From the IMG/VR virus record IMGVR_UViG_3300021976_000049, positions 1-33,309 of that record: 33,309 nt of DNA; one strand, given 5' to 3'. This document shows positions 15,554-23,303 of this stretch, in pieces. Under the pieces are notes generated by a model that saw nothing but the letters and a program-made list of their open reading frames with translations, had not been told where the DNA came from and searched no databases. Within the stretch, counting starts at the first letter, position 1. The number at the start of each line of letters is the position of its first letter. The position numbers and the translations under genes are program-made. The DNA is from a virus.

Positions 15554-16968
15554 TGGCGACGTGGCAGTTCGTGGCCGACATGGTCACCGCTACCCCAACG
15601 GTTCTGCTGGACATCAACAGTGCCTCGACGGGCCTGTGGGTGGGTGACGGGTACAACCTGTCACCCACCGGGTTCGACAAGGGCCGGGTCGGGAACTCGA
15701 TGCGCCACGGTCAACGGATCGTCCGGTCGTCGGCGCAGAACCAGATACTGAACATCCCGCTCCAGGTGAACGCCACCACCAACCAGACGGCGTCGACCAC
15801 CATCCAGACGCTGGGGATGCTGCTCAGGGTTGACGGCATCCTGAAGTACCAGGCGTCGGGCGCGACGAACCCGGTGTTCTTCCGGACCTTCGCCGACCCA
15901 GAGTATGCGATCGAGGTCACGAAGACCCTGGTGCAGAACGCGAAGCTCAACCTGCAGATCGAGTGCGAGCCGTTCGCGTACTCCCCGCGGGTGGAGGTGA
16001 CGGGTTCACCGTTCACCCTGTCGAACGATCCTGCCGCAGGCTCGAACGGGATGTTCATCGACATCGCCTCCGTGGTCGGTGACGTGGAGACGCCGCTGTT
16101 CCTGATCGCGACGTCGACAGGTGCGACCAACGGTCTGCTGTCGAAGTGGACCCACGTCGCTACCCGTCGCAGGGGAACCCCTTCCAGTTACAGCAACGTC
16201 GTTCAGGGCGAGGCGATGACGCTCGGCACGAACGCGGTCGTCACTGCGGACGCTGCGATGTCTGGCGGCAGCAAGTTGCGGATCACTCCCGGTACGGCAA
16301 CCCACGTGATCCGCGCGAACGACACCTTCCCCGCGAACGGCACCTCGACGATCGAAGCCCGCGGCGAGTACATCGTCTACGCGCGTCTGGCGAAGACCGT
16401 TGCCGGTGACACATGGACCGCCCAGCTCAAGTACGGCGTGGACTCCACTGCCCCGGTCGCGAACGACACCGTCACTCTTCCCGCGGCTGTGGCGGGTCCG
16501 TTCTGGGTGAATCTCGGGAAGATCCCGGTGCCGCCCTGGAGCGATCCCGCGAACCATGGGTTCAGTGGGATACCCCTCAAGGTCTTGATGCCGTGGGTGG
16601 GTTTCTACGCCGGGAGAACCGCTGGTTCAGGGAGTCTCGACTTCGACTGCCTGTACTTCATGCCCGCCGACGAGTCGACGGTGATCACGAAGTGGCCGGC
16701 GACCGACACCACCTATGTGCTGGACGGCACATCAGCTGAGGGCGGTTCGGTGTACGCGGCGACCACGGCACTGGACGAGGTCATCACCACCGCATCGCCC
16801 GCGCAGATCGTGGGTGGCGGCGGGTTCCCGGAGTTGATCCCGGGCCAGACGAACCGGGTGCATGTGATCCGTCAGGTCGATCCTGCGGGGACGACGGATG
16901 GGATCACGAACACCACAACTCTGCGGGCGTACTACTGGCCTCGGTGGAGAGAGCCGTTCCGCACGTAA
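15553..16968 (+). CDS. Minor tail protein, Dit-like distal tail protein (471 aa)
   Basis: The N-terminal ~150 residues (MATWQFVADMVTATPTVLLD...NSMRHGQRIVRSS...LNIPLQV) fit a distal tail (Dit)-like hub domain. The rest is beta-rich and could hold a carbohydrate-binding-like jelly roll, e.g. the SKLRITPGTATHVIRAND region near residue 240. It starts with GTG directly overlapping the tape measure stop (TAGTG), the canonical Dit position. An HNH gene separates it from the next tail-tip gene. Confidence 0.82.
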   Translation: MATWQFVADMVTATPTVLLDINSASTGLWVGDGYNLSPTGFDKGRVGNSMRHGQRIVRSSAQNQILNIPLQVNATTNQTASTTIQTLGMLLRVDGILKYQASGATNPVFFRTFADPEYAIEVTKTLVQNAKLNLQIECEPFAYSPRVEVTGSPFTLSNDPAAGSNGMFIDIASVVGDVETPLFLIATSTGATNGLLSKWTHVATRRRGTPSSYSNVVQGEAMTLGTNAVVTADAAMSGGSKLRITPGTATHVIRANDTFPANGTSTIEARGEYIVYARLAKTVAGDTWTAQLKYGVDSTAPVANDTVTLPAAVAGPFWVNLGKIPVPPWSDPANHGFSGIPLKVLMPWVGFYAGRTAGSGSLDFDCLYFMPADESTVITKWPATDTTYVLDGTSAEGGSVYAATTALDEVITTASPAQIVGGGGFPELIPGQTNRVHVIRQVDPAGTTDGITNTTTLRAYYWPRWREPFRT

Positions 16969-17001
16969 GTGTCGGTGGCGGCAACTAGCGTGGAACATAA
17001 A

Positions 17002-17051
17002 GCTCCGGCGACTGCGCAAACAGCCCCGGAGCGTGACCGACTTACTAGGAG
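17002..17051 (+). promoter_or_regulatory. Structured leader upstream of HNH copy 2
   Basis: GCTCCGG (17002-17008) pairs with CCGGAGC (17026-17032) around a 17-nt loop. It is followed by TGACCGACTTACTAGGAG, which includes the ribosome binding site TAGGAG at 17046-17051. The leader of HNH copy 3 has the same order: hairpin, TGAC-GAC, then CCTAGGA. Confidence 0.6.
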
Positions 17052-17056
17052 TCGAT

Positions 17057-17527
17057 ATGGCAGACCTTACGCTCACTATGTTCGGCGACCCGCGCCTACC
17101 CACGCAGTTCTGGGAGAGGGTGTTCATCGAGGCCAACGGGTGCTGGAAATGGTCGGGTTCGATCACGACTTCCGGCTACGGCATGGTCCCGTGGCATACC
17201 TCGTATCCCGCCAGTAAGCGTGCTCACCGTGCGGCCTATCTGGCGCTGGTGGCCCCCATCCCTGAAGGACTCGTGCTCGACCATCTCTGCCGGAACCGAG
17301 ACTGCGTGAATCCGGATCATCTTGAAGTGGTCACGATCCGCGAGAACACGCTGCGCGGCGATGGCCCTGCAGCCATTAACGCAAGGGCTGTCGTGTGCTC
17401 GACAGGCGGCCACCCGCTATCCGGAGAGAACCTCTACGTCAATCCTCGTGGAGCTCGCTGTTGTCGAACTTGCATCAACGCGAGGAGGCGCGCCCGGCGC
17501 GCAGAGGCGAGGTCCGCCACTACCTGA
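17057..17527 (+). CDS. HNH homing-type endonuclease, copy 2 (156 aa)
   Basis: The layout is the same as the copies at 4505 and 23304: QFWERV...CWKWSG...SGYG at the N-terminus, HNH core [20 protein letters not shown] near residues 73-92, and a C-terminal zinc-finger-like CSTGGHPLSGENLY...CRTC with an Arg-rich tail. It is inserted between the Dit-like and Tal-like tail genes. The ATG at 17057 has TAGGAG at 17046-17051, behind an 88-nt leader with a hairpin. The next gene begins 13 nt later and its ribosome binding site overlaps the HNH stop. Confidence 0.9.
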   Translation: MADLTLTMFGDPRLPTQFWERVFIEANGCWKWSGSITTSGYGMVPWHTSYPASKRAHRAAYLALVAPIPEGLVLDHLCRNRDCVNPDHLEVVTIRENTLRGDGPAAINARAVVCSTGGHPLSGENLYVNPRGARCCRTCINARRRARRAEARSATT

Positions 17528-17540
17528 GAGGGGTCGATCC

Positions 17541-19229
17541 GTGACTGCCTTGAATGCATCGACCGTCCCACTGGCAGTCCGGATTAAGAACTCTCGTTAT
17601 GACGGCTTAGTGACTGGCTATCTCCACGGTGCACCGAAGTTCACAAAGACCGACCCCGGAGGGTTCCGGTCAGGTTCGTTCACCATCGATCAGCGGCTAG
17701 CACATCGCTCCGACATTATTCAGCCGTACTCGCGGGTGCAGTTCTTCAACAAGCGCAACGGCGACGTCGTGTTCGAGGGCGACATCACTCACCCCGGCAG
17801 GAGCGTCACCGGGGACGGGCCGCTGCTCGAGGTCACGATCGAGGGTGGCGCCGAGCGGCTGAATGACTGGTCCGGGCCGCGCATCTACTGCGACTCCGAC
17901 CTCACGGCGTGGGAGAAGAACCTCTCAACATCGAACTCCGCCGCCGTGGTCGAGGCCGGCGACGACCGAGGCGGATCCGGCTTCGACGCGCTGATCCTGG
18001 CGATCCCGAGCGAGACGCACGTCGAAACGAACTATCGCTCCGAGGCCATCTATCGACGGATCGTGGAATCCGGCCAGCAACTGGGCAGGATCAACTACTC
18101 ATGGGACACGGGACTCACCAACGCCTCATGGCTGGTGCGCCTGATAGTTTCGGCGCCCTCCGTGGTGGCGCGGGCCAGTGGCGCCAACGTGGCGGGTGGC
18201 GGGATCTCCGCCGCCTACGTCGGACCTTCATGGACGGCGGGCGCGAACTTCGGGTTCCTCCAGTTCATCTGGACGAGCACCGCATCGAACACCGGAACCA
18301 CCGATGTCGCGTGGGCGTCGATCATGGAACTCACGGTCGTCGCTCACCTGTGGCTGAAGGACGGAACCCGCAGGGCAGGCGTCGACCACGACGACTCGGT
18401 GAAGGCCGTGCACGTGATCGAGGACCTTCTCGGTGACCCGAATATCCTGTCGTCGTCGTTCGACGGCCCCAACGCCGACCTCGCTGCTGGTGCATCGAAC
18501 GACATTCGGCATCTCGTGTTCCCCGACGGCATCACCCCGGCAGGCGTGATGGACGAGCTGATGAAGTTCGAACCCAAGTGCACCTACATCGTGGGCCCCT
18601 CGAACCCGGCCAGCGACAAGTACTCCCTGACCTGGCTGGAGAGATCCACCCAGATCCGGTACGAGTTCATTGTGTGGACCGACGAGCACTCGGGTGGGGT
18701 TCAGCCGGCGGACCAGTTCAACGAGGCCGTGTCCCGGTGGAAGACCCCGACGGGAAACATCCGGTTCACGACTTCTACCCAGGCGATCCCGGAGATGGAC
18801 GCGGTGGGCAGGAAGCGGCGCTACTTCCAGGACCTCGGCCAGATATCGGGTGACGCGACGAACGCCACCACAGCAAATGCCTCTGTCCTGGAGGAGCACC
18901 GCTACCCGTCGAACGGGGGCAGGGTGCGGGTGCAGCGTGACGTGGTGGATCTGTTCACTGGCCGCAGTGTCCAGCCGTACGAGATCGAACCCGGCTATCT
19001 CTGTCGTGTTGTTGGTGTCGACCCAAGCCCGGACGCTCTCAACGCCACAGAGTCCAACGGGGCGAGCGTCTGCCGGATCGTCACCACCGACTACTCAGCC
19101 GACGATCACTCGGTAGACATCGACCTGGACAGCGTCCCGTGGTCGATGTTCCGCGCGATCGCCCAGGCAGCGAAGCCGACCAGGCCACTACTGCCGAGGC
19201 CCGGCCCGGGCGGCTTCCCCACCCGCTGA
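17541..19229 (+). CDS. Minor tail protein, Tal-like tail-tip protein (562 aa)
   Basis: This tail-tip hub protein has the actinophage Tal-like pattern: an N-terminal GSFTIDQRLAHRSDIIQPYS segment, a RVQFFNKRNGDVVFEGDI strand pair, and later DGITPAGVMDELMKFEP and LTWLERSTQIRYEFIVW. The central residues ~130-260 form an inserted beta-rich domain that might bind carbohydrate. The C-terminus is Pro-rich (RPLLPRPGPGGFPTR). The GTG at 17541 has GAGAGGGG at 17526-17533. It is the last gene of the tail module; a promoter/operator begins 2 nt after its stop. Confidence 0.85.
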   Translation: MTALNASTVPLAVRIKNSRYDGLVTGYLHGAPKFTKTDPGGFRSGSFTIDQRLAHRSDIIQPYSRVQFFNKRNGDVVFEGDITHPGRSVTGDGPLLEVTIEGGAERLNDWSGPRIYCDSDLTAWEKNLSTSNSAAVVEAGDDRGGSGFDALILAIPSETHVETNYRSEAIYRRIVESGQQLGRINYSWDTGLTNASWLVRLIVSAPSVVARASGANVAGGGISAAYVGPSWTAGANFGFLQFIWTSTASNTGTTDVAWASIMELTVVAHLWLKDGTRRAGVDHDDSVKAVHVIEDLLGDPNILSSSFDGPNADLAAGASNDIRHLVFPDGITPAGVMDELMKFEPKCTYIVGPSNPASDKYSLTWLERSTQIRYEFIVWTDEHSGGVQPADQFNEAVSRWKTPTGNIRFTTSTQAIPEMDAVGRKRRYFQDLGQISGDATNATTANASVLEEHRYPSNGGRVRVQRDVVDLFTGRSVQPYEIEPGYLCRVVGVDPSPDALNATESNGASVCRIVTTDYSADDHSVDIDLDSVPWSMFRAIAQAAKPTRPLLPRPGPGGFPTR

Positions 19230-19230
19230 C

Positions 19231-19271
19231 TTGACGGTGTACCTACACCCCGCTTATGGTGTAGGTACACC
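19231..19271 (+). promoter_or_regulatory. Promoter overlapped by double palindromic operator
   Basis: A -35 TTGACG (19231-19236) and -10 TATGGT (19255-19260) lie 18 nt apart. A perfect 14-bp inverted repeat (19236-19249 and 19258-19271, 8-nt spacer) overlaps both elements. Each arm is itself a palindrome, GTGTA-SS-TACAC. This is the expected layout for autoregulation by the RHH protein encoded at 19292. The repeat could also form an RNA hairpin at the end of the tail message, but no U-run follows. Confidence 0.75.
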
Positions 19272-19291
19272 GACTCAGGGGAGCGCCGATG

Positions 19292-19444
19292 ATGGCCAAG
19301 GGAACACCGATCCGGAACATCCGGGTTGACGACGAACTGTGGGAGGCTGCCGCCGAGGTGGCCAACGCGCGGCAGGAGTCCCTGTCCGAGGTCCTCCGCC
19401 AGTTCCTCCGCGACTACATCGCGGCACACAAGGCTGCACTGTGA
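19292..19444 (+). CDS. Ribbon-helix-helix DNA-binding protein (50 aa)
   Basis: This short protein has the RHH (CopG/Arc) layout: a strand (PIRNIRVDDELW), helix 1 (EAAAEVANARQ), a turn with S-L-S-E, and helix 2 (EVLRQFLRDYIAAH). Such dimers insert a beta ribbon in the major groove of short palindromes. Two ATG codons (19289, 19292) are possible; GGGGAG at 19278-19283 is better spaced for 19292. It lies just after a promoter with two GTGTA/TACAC palindromes, so it probably controls its own transcription and that of the deacetylase gene, whose GTG overlaps its stop. Confidence 0.8.
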   Translation: MAKGTPIRNIRVDDELWEAAAEVANARQESLSEVLRQFLRDYIAAHKAAL

Positions 19445-20367
19445 TTACCCGGCGCACTCTCCTGAAGATCGGTGCCGCCGCCACGCTCGTGCCCACCCTC
19501 ACCACAGCGCAGGCGAAGGGTAAGCCCATGCCGCGAGTCTTCTTCCACAGTCCTCACCCCGACGATGAGACCCTGTCCATGGGGCTCGCGGTCACCCACT
19601 TCATTGCCTCCGGCTACGAGGTTCACCTCGTCTCCATGACCAACGGCGACGCGCTCGGTGTGGCGAACACCCTCAACGGAACCTCCACGTGCACCCTGTC
19701 GGATCACCCGTACGCCCACAACCCTGCACGCGAGGGCTACCCGTCGCTCTCCACCGACGACATCGGTGCGGCCCGCCTGAAGGAAGCCCGCGCTGCTCTC
19801 GGCGCGATGGCGATGTTCCCCACCACCACACCGGGGACCGTCGTCCACCACTACGCGGGGCTGCATGACGGGTTCGGCGGACCGCCCCACGGCGCGGCCA
19901 CCTCTACCGCTATCGCTGAGGCGAAGGCCGTCATCAAGGGGTTCATCGACGAGTACCCGAACGCCCTGCACTACACGATGTCGAAGTCCGACGCCCACCC
20001 TGATCACGCCGCCTGCGGTGCGGCACTGCGGGAGTTGAAGAACGACGCCATCTACGGACCGCCTCTGGTCAACGCGAAGTTCTTCGTGTCCCGCCTGTAC
20101 TGGGGACTCTCCCAGCCCAACGGCCTCTACCCGCAGGTCGTGCTCGACGAGGCCGACGGAACACTCGCCTGGTACGGCTCAGCATCGACAGCGTTCCAGG
20201 CCCGGAAGGCTGAGTACGACGCGTGGCTGCGGACCAAGGTCGTCGTCCCGTACAAGGCATGGAACCCGGCCGCCGGCGCGTACGGGATCGGCTACCACCA
20301 GGTGGCCTCGCAGTTCAACAACAACTTCGGGCCGTCGGCGAGTGTTGCGAATCTTTGGCACGCCTGA
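19441..20367 (+). CDS. PIG-L/LmbE-type deacetylase with Tat-like signal (308 aa)
   Basis: The metal-binding motif HPDDE (residues 39-43) and the second motif HPDH (186-189) mark the PIG-L family of zinc-dependent N-acetyl-sugar deacetylases (MshB, LmbE relatives). The N-terminus TRRTLLKIGAAATLVPTL with a following AQAKG resembles a twin-arginine signal, which implies export across the host membrane. The substrate is unknown; cell wall amino sugars are a reasonable guess. The GTG at 19441 overlaps the RHH stop and gives the intact signal sequence. The operon ends in a hairpin terminator 13 nt later. This looks like an accessory (moron-type) insertion between tail and lysis genes. Confidence 0.88.
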   Translation: MITRRTLLKIGAAATLVPTLTTAQAKGKPMPRVFFHSPHPDDETLSMGLAVTHFIASGYEVHLVSMTNGDALGVANTLNGTSTCTLSDHPYAHNPAREGYPSLSTDDIGAARLKEARAALGAMAMFPTTTPGTVVHHYAGLHDGFGGPPHGAATSTAIAEAKAVIKGFIDEYPNALHYTMSKSDAHPDHAACGAALRELKNDAIYGPPLVNAKFFVSRLYWGLSQPNGLYPQVVLDEADGTLAWYGSASTAFQARKAEYDAWLRTKVVVPYKAWNPAAGAYGIGYHQVASQFNNNFGPSASVANLWHA

Positions 20368-20379
20368 CCGGTAACTGAT

Positions 20380-20415
20380 CTACCAAGGAAGGCCCTCGTT
20401 GGTAGCGAGGGCCTT
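20380..20415 (+). terminator. Hairpin terminator whose loop matches the upstream strand
   Basis: AAGGCCCTCG (20389-20398) pairs with CGAGGGCCTT (20406-20415), followed by a short T run. The 7-nt loop TTGGTAG (20399-20405) is the exact complement of CTACCAA (20380-20386), just upstream, so an alternative fold or pseudoknot is possible. Confidence 0.78.
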
Positions 20416-20435
20416 TCGCATGCGCTGGGGGTGCT

Positions 20436-20606
20436 GTGAAGAAACACTGCTGCCTGCCACCAGGTGCACTCGACGAACTCATCACCCGCATCGAGCAGGT
20501 AGAACAGCGCCTCGCCGCCCTCGAGGCAGCAGCCCGCGCCTTCGCCGTCGTCTACGCGATCCCACGGCTCCCCGAGAAGGAACCCCCACAGCCCAAGGGG
20601 CAGTGA
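20436..20606 (+). CDS. Small coiled-coil protein (56 aa)
   Basis: Read from the GTG at 20436 (GGGGGTG nearby), the product has a Cys pair near the start (KKHCCLPPG). A short heptad-like helix follows (LITRIEQVEQRLAALEAAARAF), then a Pro-rich tail. It ends in a TGATG junction with the next gene, which supports real translation. Many actinophages carry a similar short helix protein just before the lysis genes. Function unknown. Confidence 0.6.
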   Translation: MKKHCCLPPGALDELITRIEQVEQRLAALEAAARAFAVVYAIPRLPEKEPPQPKGQ

Positions 20607-21187
20607 TGACAATGAAACGCAAAATGTGGCTGGTGCGGTGGCAGGCCCGGCTATCAGCAACACCGTTCTCCCTGTTCCTGTCACTCGCCCTCGTGCCCGT
20701 CGGGATCACCGCGGCCGTCCTCGGCAGCGAAGTATCCAAGGCGATCACCAACGTCCTGGACGGCGAACCGATCCCCCACCTGTGGGGCGGTCTCCTCGCT
20801 CTGGCCGGCGCGACCACCTTGTTCGGGATTGCCCGCGGATCCTGGCTCGCCGAGTACGTCGGCCTCCAGCTGATGGCGTTCGGCCTGCTGTTCTACGCGG
20901 TGTGCTGCTACATCGGCCTCGGCGTCGGCGGCATTGTGTCTGGTTCGTTCGCGCTCGCCTACACCCTGGCGTGCTGGTATCGGTCCCGGACCCTGTTTGA
21001 GACAGCGAAGGTGAGCGCGCTGAAGCATCACGACGCGTCTCTGGTCTCGGCCCGGGAGTCCAGTGCGAGCGCCGACCGGTCGTCGGTGAGCGCGAGGGAG
21101 GCGAAGCAGTCGGCGCAGGAGTCCAGCGACTCGGCCGACAGGTCCGAGGAAGCTGCCAACCGGGGGGATCGGGGGTCCGATGAATGA
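20606..21187 (+). CDS. Membrane protein with Ser/Ala-rich cytoplasmic tail, lysis region (193 aa)
   Basis: Three or four hydrophobic segments are visible near residues 20-40, 58-75, 83-105 and 105-122 (e.g. LFLSLALVPVGITAAVLG, LQLMAFGLLFYAVCCYIGLG). The last ~65 residues are hydrophilic and repetitive, rich in S-A-x-E-S-S-x-S-A-D-R phrases with coiled-coil periodicity. It precedes a second membrane/coiled-coil gene and the endolysin, suggesting a role in lysis timing or as a membrane scaffold. A separate r1t-like holin lies downstream, so this need not be the holin. Confidence 0.72.
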   Translation: MTMKRKMWLVRWQARLSATPFSLFLSLALVPVGITAAVLGSEVSKAITNVLDGEPIPHLWGGLLALAGATTLFGIARGSWLAEYVGLQLMAFGLLFYAVCCYIGLGVGGIVSGSFALAYTLACWYRSRTLFETAKVSALKHHDASLVSARESSASADRSSVSAREAKQSAQESSDSADRSEEAANRGDRGSDE

Positions 21188-21608
21188 CGCCACTACACGG
21201 TTCGTTCTGCAGGTCCTCGCCGTCCTGCTGGGAGGCGGCAGCGTACAGCTCATTCTCCGGTTGGCGTTCAAGCGAAGCGATCTCCGGAAAACCAACACCG
21301 AGTCCGATTCGGTGGTCGTCACCGCAGCCAACAACCAGGTCGTCCGGCTTGAGGCCGAACTGCAGCGGGCGTTCGCCGAGGTCGAGAAGCTCCGCAGCGA
21401 CCTCAACACTGAGCGCACCTCACGTACCGCCGACATGGCGGAGATGCAGCGGGCCCACATCGCCGCGATGGCGGATGCGCAGGAGAACTCGAACGCGACG
21501 CTCGAGGAGTTCCGCAGGGAGAACGTGAAACTCAACAAGCTCCTGACCCGATGCGGGCTGGATCTGTCCAAGGCGAACGCCAAGATCAGCGTGATGGAAG
21601 GAAACTAG
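21180..21608 (+). CDS. Single-TM coiled-coil membrane protein, lysis region (142 aa)
   Basis: One N-terminal membrane segment (FVLQVLAVLLGGGSVQLILRL, residues ~8-28, described as a region) is followed by a basic stretch. A long predicted coiled coil runs to the end (VVRLEAELQRAFAEVEKLRSD and later heptads). One anchor plus a long coil resembles spanin-like or accessory lysis membrane proteins of actinophages; this is inferred from shape and place. It overlaps the upstream membrane gene by 8 nt and sits 2 nt before the endolysin ATG, so the set is co-expressed. Confidence 0.7.
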   Translation: MNDATTRFVLQVLAVLLGGGSVQLILRLAFKRSDLRKTNTESDSVVVTAANNQVVRLEAELQRAFAEVEKLRSDLNTERTSRTADMAEMQRAHIAAMADAQENSNATLEEFRRENVKLNKLLTRCGLDLSKANAKISVMEGN

Positions 21609-21610
21609 CC

Positions 21611-22531
21611 ATGGCAAGGCCAATGACAGCCCCCCAGACACTGACGGCGATGAAGAAGTGGGGCGTCCCATACCGGGAGTACCCGGGATGGAAGACCCGC
21701 GGACGGCCCGCTTCCACCGGACCGTTCAGTGACGTGCGCGGCATCGTCATCCACCACACCGGTTCGGACGCCGGCCAGTCGGATGCGTACCTGAAGTTCC
21801 TGTTCGTCGACGGCAGGAGCGACCTTCCCGGTCCGCTGTGCAACACGTCGACCGACATGGACGGTGATCTGTGGCTGGGTGCCGCTGGGCGCGCGAACCA
21901 CGCGGGCAAGGGTTCGAGTGGCGTCCTGGGTCATGTCACCAACGAGGACTACGCCGGGACCGTCTCCGAACTGAGGCCGGGACCGGACACCACCGACGGC
22001 AACGCCCACTTCTACGGCAACGAGGTCCGCTACGACGGCGGCCAGCCGATGACCGCGAAACAGTACGCCGCAGCTACCCGGTGGGCGGCCGCGGTCTGCG
22101 ACTTCCATGGCTGGTCGGCGCTGGCGATCATCGGCCACCGCGAGTGGACGTCGCGTAAACCCGACCCGGGCCACTGCCCGATGAACAAGTTCCGTTCCGA
22201 TGTCGCTGCACTCCTCAAGGCCGGGCCGGGCAAGAAGCCACCGACCGGCCCCACCCCGACACCTCCGAAGAAGGATCAGATGACCCCCGAGCAGATGCAG
22301 GACCTGAAGGACTTCATCACCGCAAGCAACAAGCTCTACGCCATCGCCACCAACAACTACACCCGGCAGGTCCTTGCGACCGCCACGGAATCGATCCTCG
22401 CCGCGGCAGGTGATGACGACGCGGTGAAGGCGATCGCCGACCTGAACACCGAGCTCGACCAGCGCGACGCCGAGGCCGCGAAGGACCTCGACGACATCGC
22501 CACGAAGGTGGACGCGCTCCCAAAAGCTTAG
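21611..22531 (+). CDS. Endolysin, N-acetylmuramoyl-L-alanine amidase (306 aa)
   Basis: An Amidase_2/PGRP-type zinc amidase domain spans residues ~30-210, with IVIHHTGS (His 48-49), GHREWT (near 175) and a KPDPGHCP segment (183-190) that provide metal-binding and catalytic residues. It cleaves the bond between muramic acid and the peptide stem. A Pro/Lys/Thr linker (about 212-235) leads to a helical C-terminal region (MTPEQMQDLKDFI and after) that may bind the wall or oligomerise. The ATG at 21611 follows GGAAGGA. No signal peptide is visible, so release through a holin is expected. Confidence 0.92.
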   Translation: MARPMTAPQTLTAMKKWGVPYREYPGWKTRGRPASTGPFSDVRGIVIHHTGSDAGQSDAYLKFLFVDGRSDLPGPLCNTSTDMDGDLWLGAAGRANHAGKGSSGVLGHVTNEDYAGTVSELRPGPDTTDGNAHFYGNEVRYDGGQPMTAKQYAAATRWAAAVCDFHGWSALAIIGHREWTSRKPDPGHCPMNKFRSDVAALLKAGPGKKPPTGPTPTPPKKDQMTPEQMQDLKDFITASNKLYAIATNNYTRQVLATATESILAAAGDDDAVKAIADLNTELDQRDAEAAKDLDDIATKVDALPKA

Positions 22532-22536
22532 GGCCC

Positions 22537-23199
22537 GTGTGGTCCTCTGGGGAGATGCAAGGGCAGTGGGCCGGTGACGGGTTCCTCGTCCAGAACAACG
22601 TGTGGAACGTCAAGGAGGCAGGCCCGCAGCGGATCGACGTCTGGTCACCTCACCGGTGGTCCGTGACCGCGAACCACTCCCGGCCCGACGTGCGACCCGG
22701 TTCAATCAAGTCGTACGCGTGCACCCGCAAGGACTTCACGAACCGGTCGATCGACTCCTTCACGGAACTGTCCTCCTCGTGGGCAACGGACTACCCCGCG
22801 GTCGGCGAGTTCAATGGCGCGTTCGACATCTGGGTCGGCGGCGTCGGCAGCAAATGCATCGCCGAATTGATGCTGTGGACGAACCACCGCTACAACGGTC
22901 CGCTTCCAGCGTCGAACGCCACTGAGTCCGTGAAGGTCGACATCGACAGTCAGGGCTTCACCGCATGGCGCCGACCACTCAACGCCGGGGATTCCCGCTG
23001 GTACATCGCCCTCGCGATGAATCCGATGCAATCCGCCGGCGCGGTGGATCTGCTGAAGGTATTCCACTGGCTCGTCTCCAGGGGCTGGCTGAAGGGCACC
23101 GACCTGGTCGCGGCAGTGGAATACGGGGTCGAGCTGGCGAACACCGCTGGCGAGGAGCGGACCTACTTCGTGGACGACTACCAGCTTCACTTCAGGTAG
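22537..23199 (+). CDS. GH12-like glycoside hydrolase (220 aa)
   Basis: The order of motifs follows the concanavalin-like GH12 family. FLVQNNVWN is near residue 16, SIKSYAC near 56, GEFNGAFDIWV near 90-100, AELMLWTNH near 109-117 (candidate nucleophile Glu110), and VEYGVEL near 194-200 (candidate acid/base Glu199). GH12 enzymes cut beta-glucans; the phage substrate could be a host surface polysaccharide. There is no signal peptide. GTG 22537 is used here, with ATG 22555 as an alternative; neither has an ideal ribosome binding site. The gene sits between the endolysin and a third HNH gene, so it may help lysis or act on the virion. Confidence 0.75.
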   Translation: MWSSGEMQGQWAGDGFLVQNNVWNVKEAGPQRIDVWSPHRWSVTANHSRPDVRPGSIKSYACTRKDFTNRSIDSFTELSSSWATDYPAVGEFNGAFDIWVGGVGSKCIAELMLWTNHRYNGPLPASNATESVKVDIDSQGFTAWRRPLNAGDSRWYIALAMNPMQSAGAVDLLKVFHWLVSRGWLKGTDLVAAVEYGVELANTAGEERTYFVDDYQLHFR

Positions 23200-23297
23200 C
23201 CACGGAAATTGTCCGTGGGTTCTGGAACGATGGAGAGCAAAAGGTGACCCCCGCGCGCTACCAACGCCGGGGGTCTGACGACCACCTAGGAAGAGGT
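23200..23297 (+). promoter_or_regulatory. Structured leader upstream of HNH copy 3
   Basis: Two hairpins are visible. CCACGGA/TCCGTGG (23200-23206, 23212-23218) directly follows the GH12-like stop. GACCCCCG/CGGGGGTC (23246-23253, 23268-23275) has a 14-nt loop. Then come TGACGACCACCTAGGAAGAG and the HNH ATG at 23304. The second hairpin and following motif parallel the leader of HNH copy 2. Confidence 0.6.
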
Positions 23298-23303
23298 GCT
23301 CGC

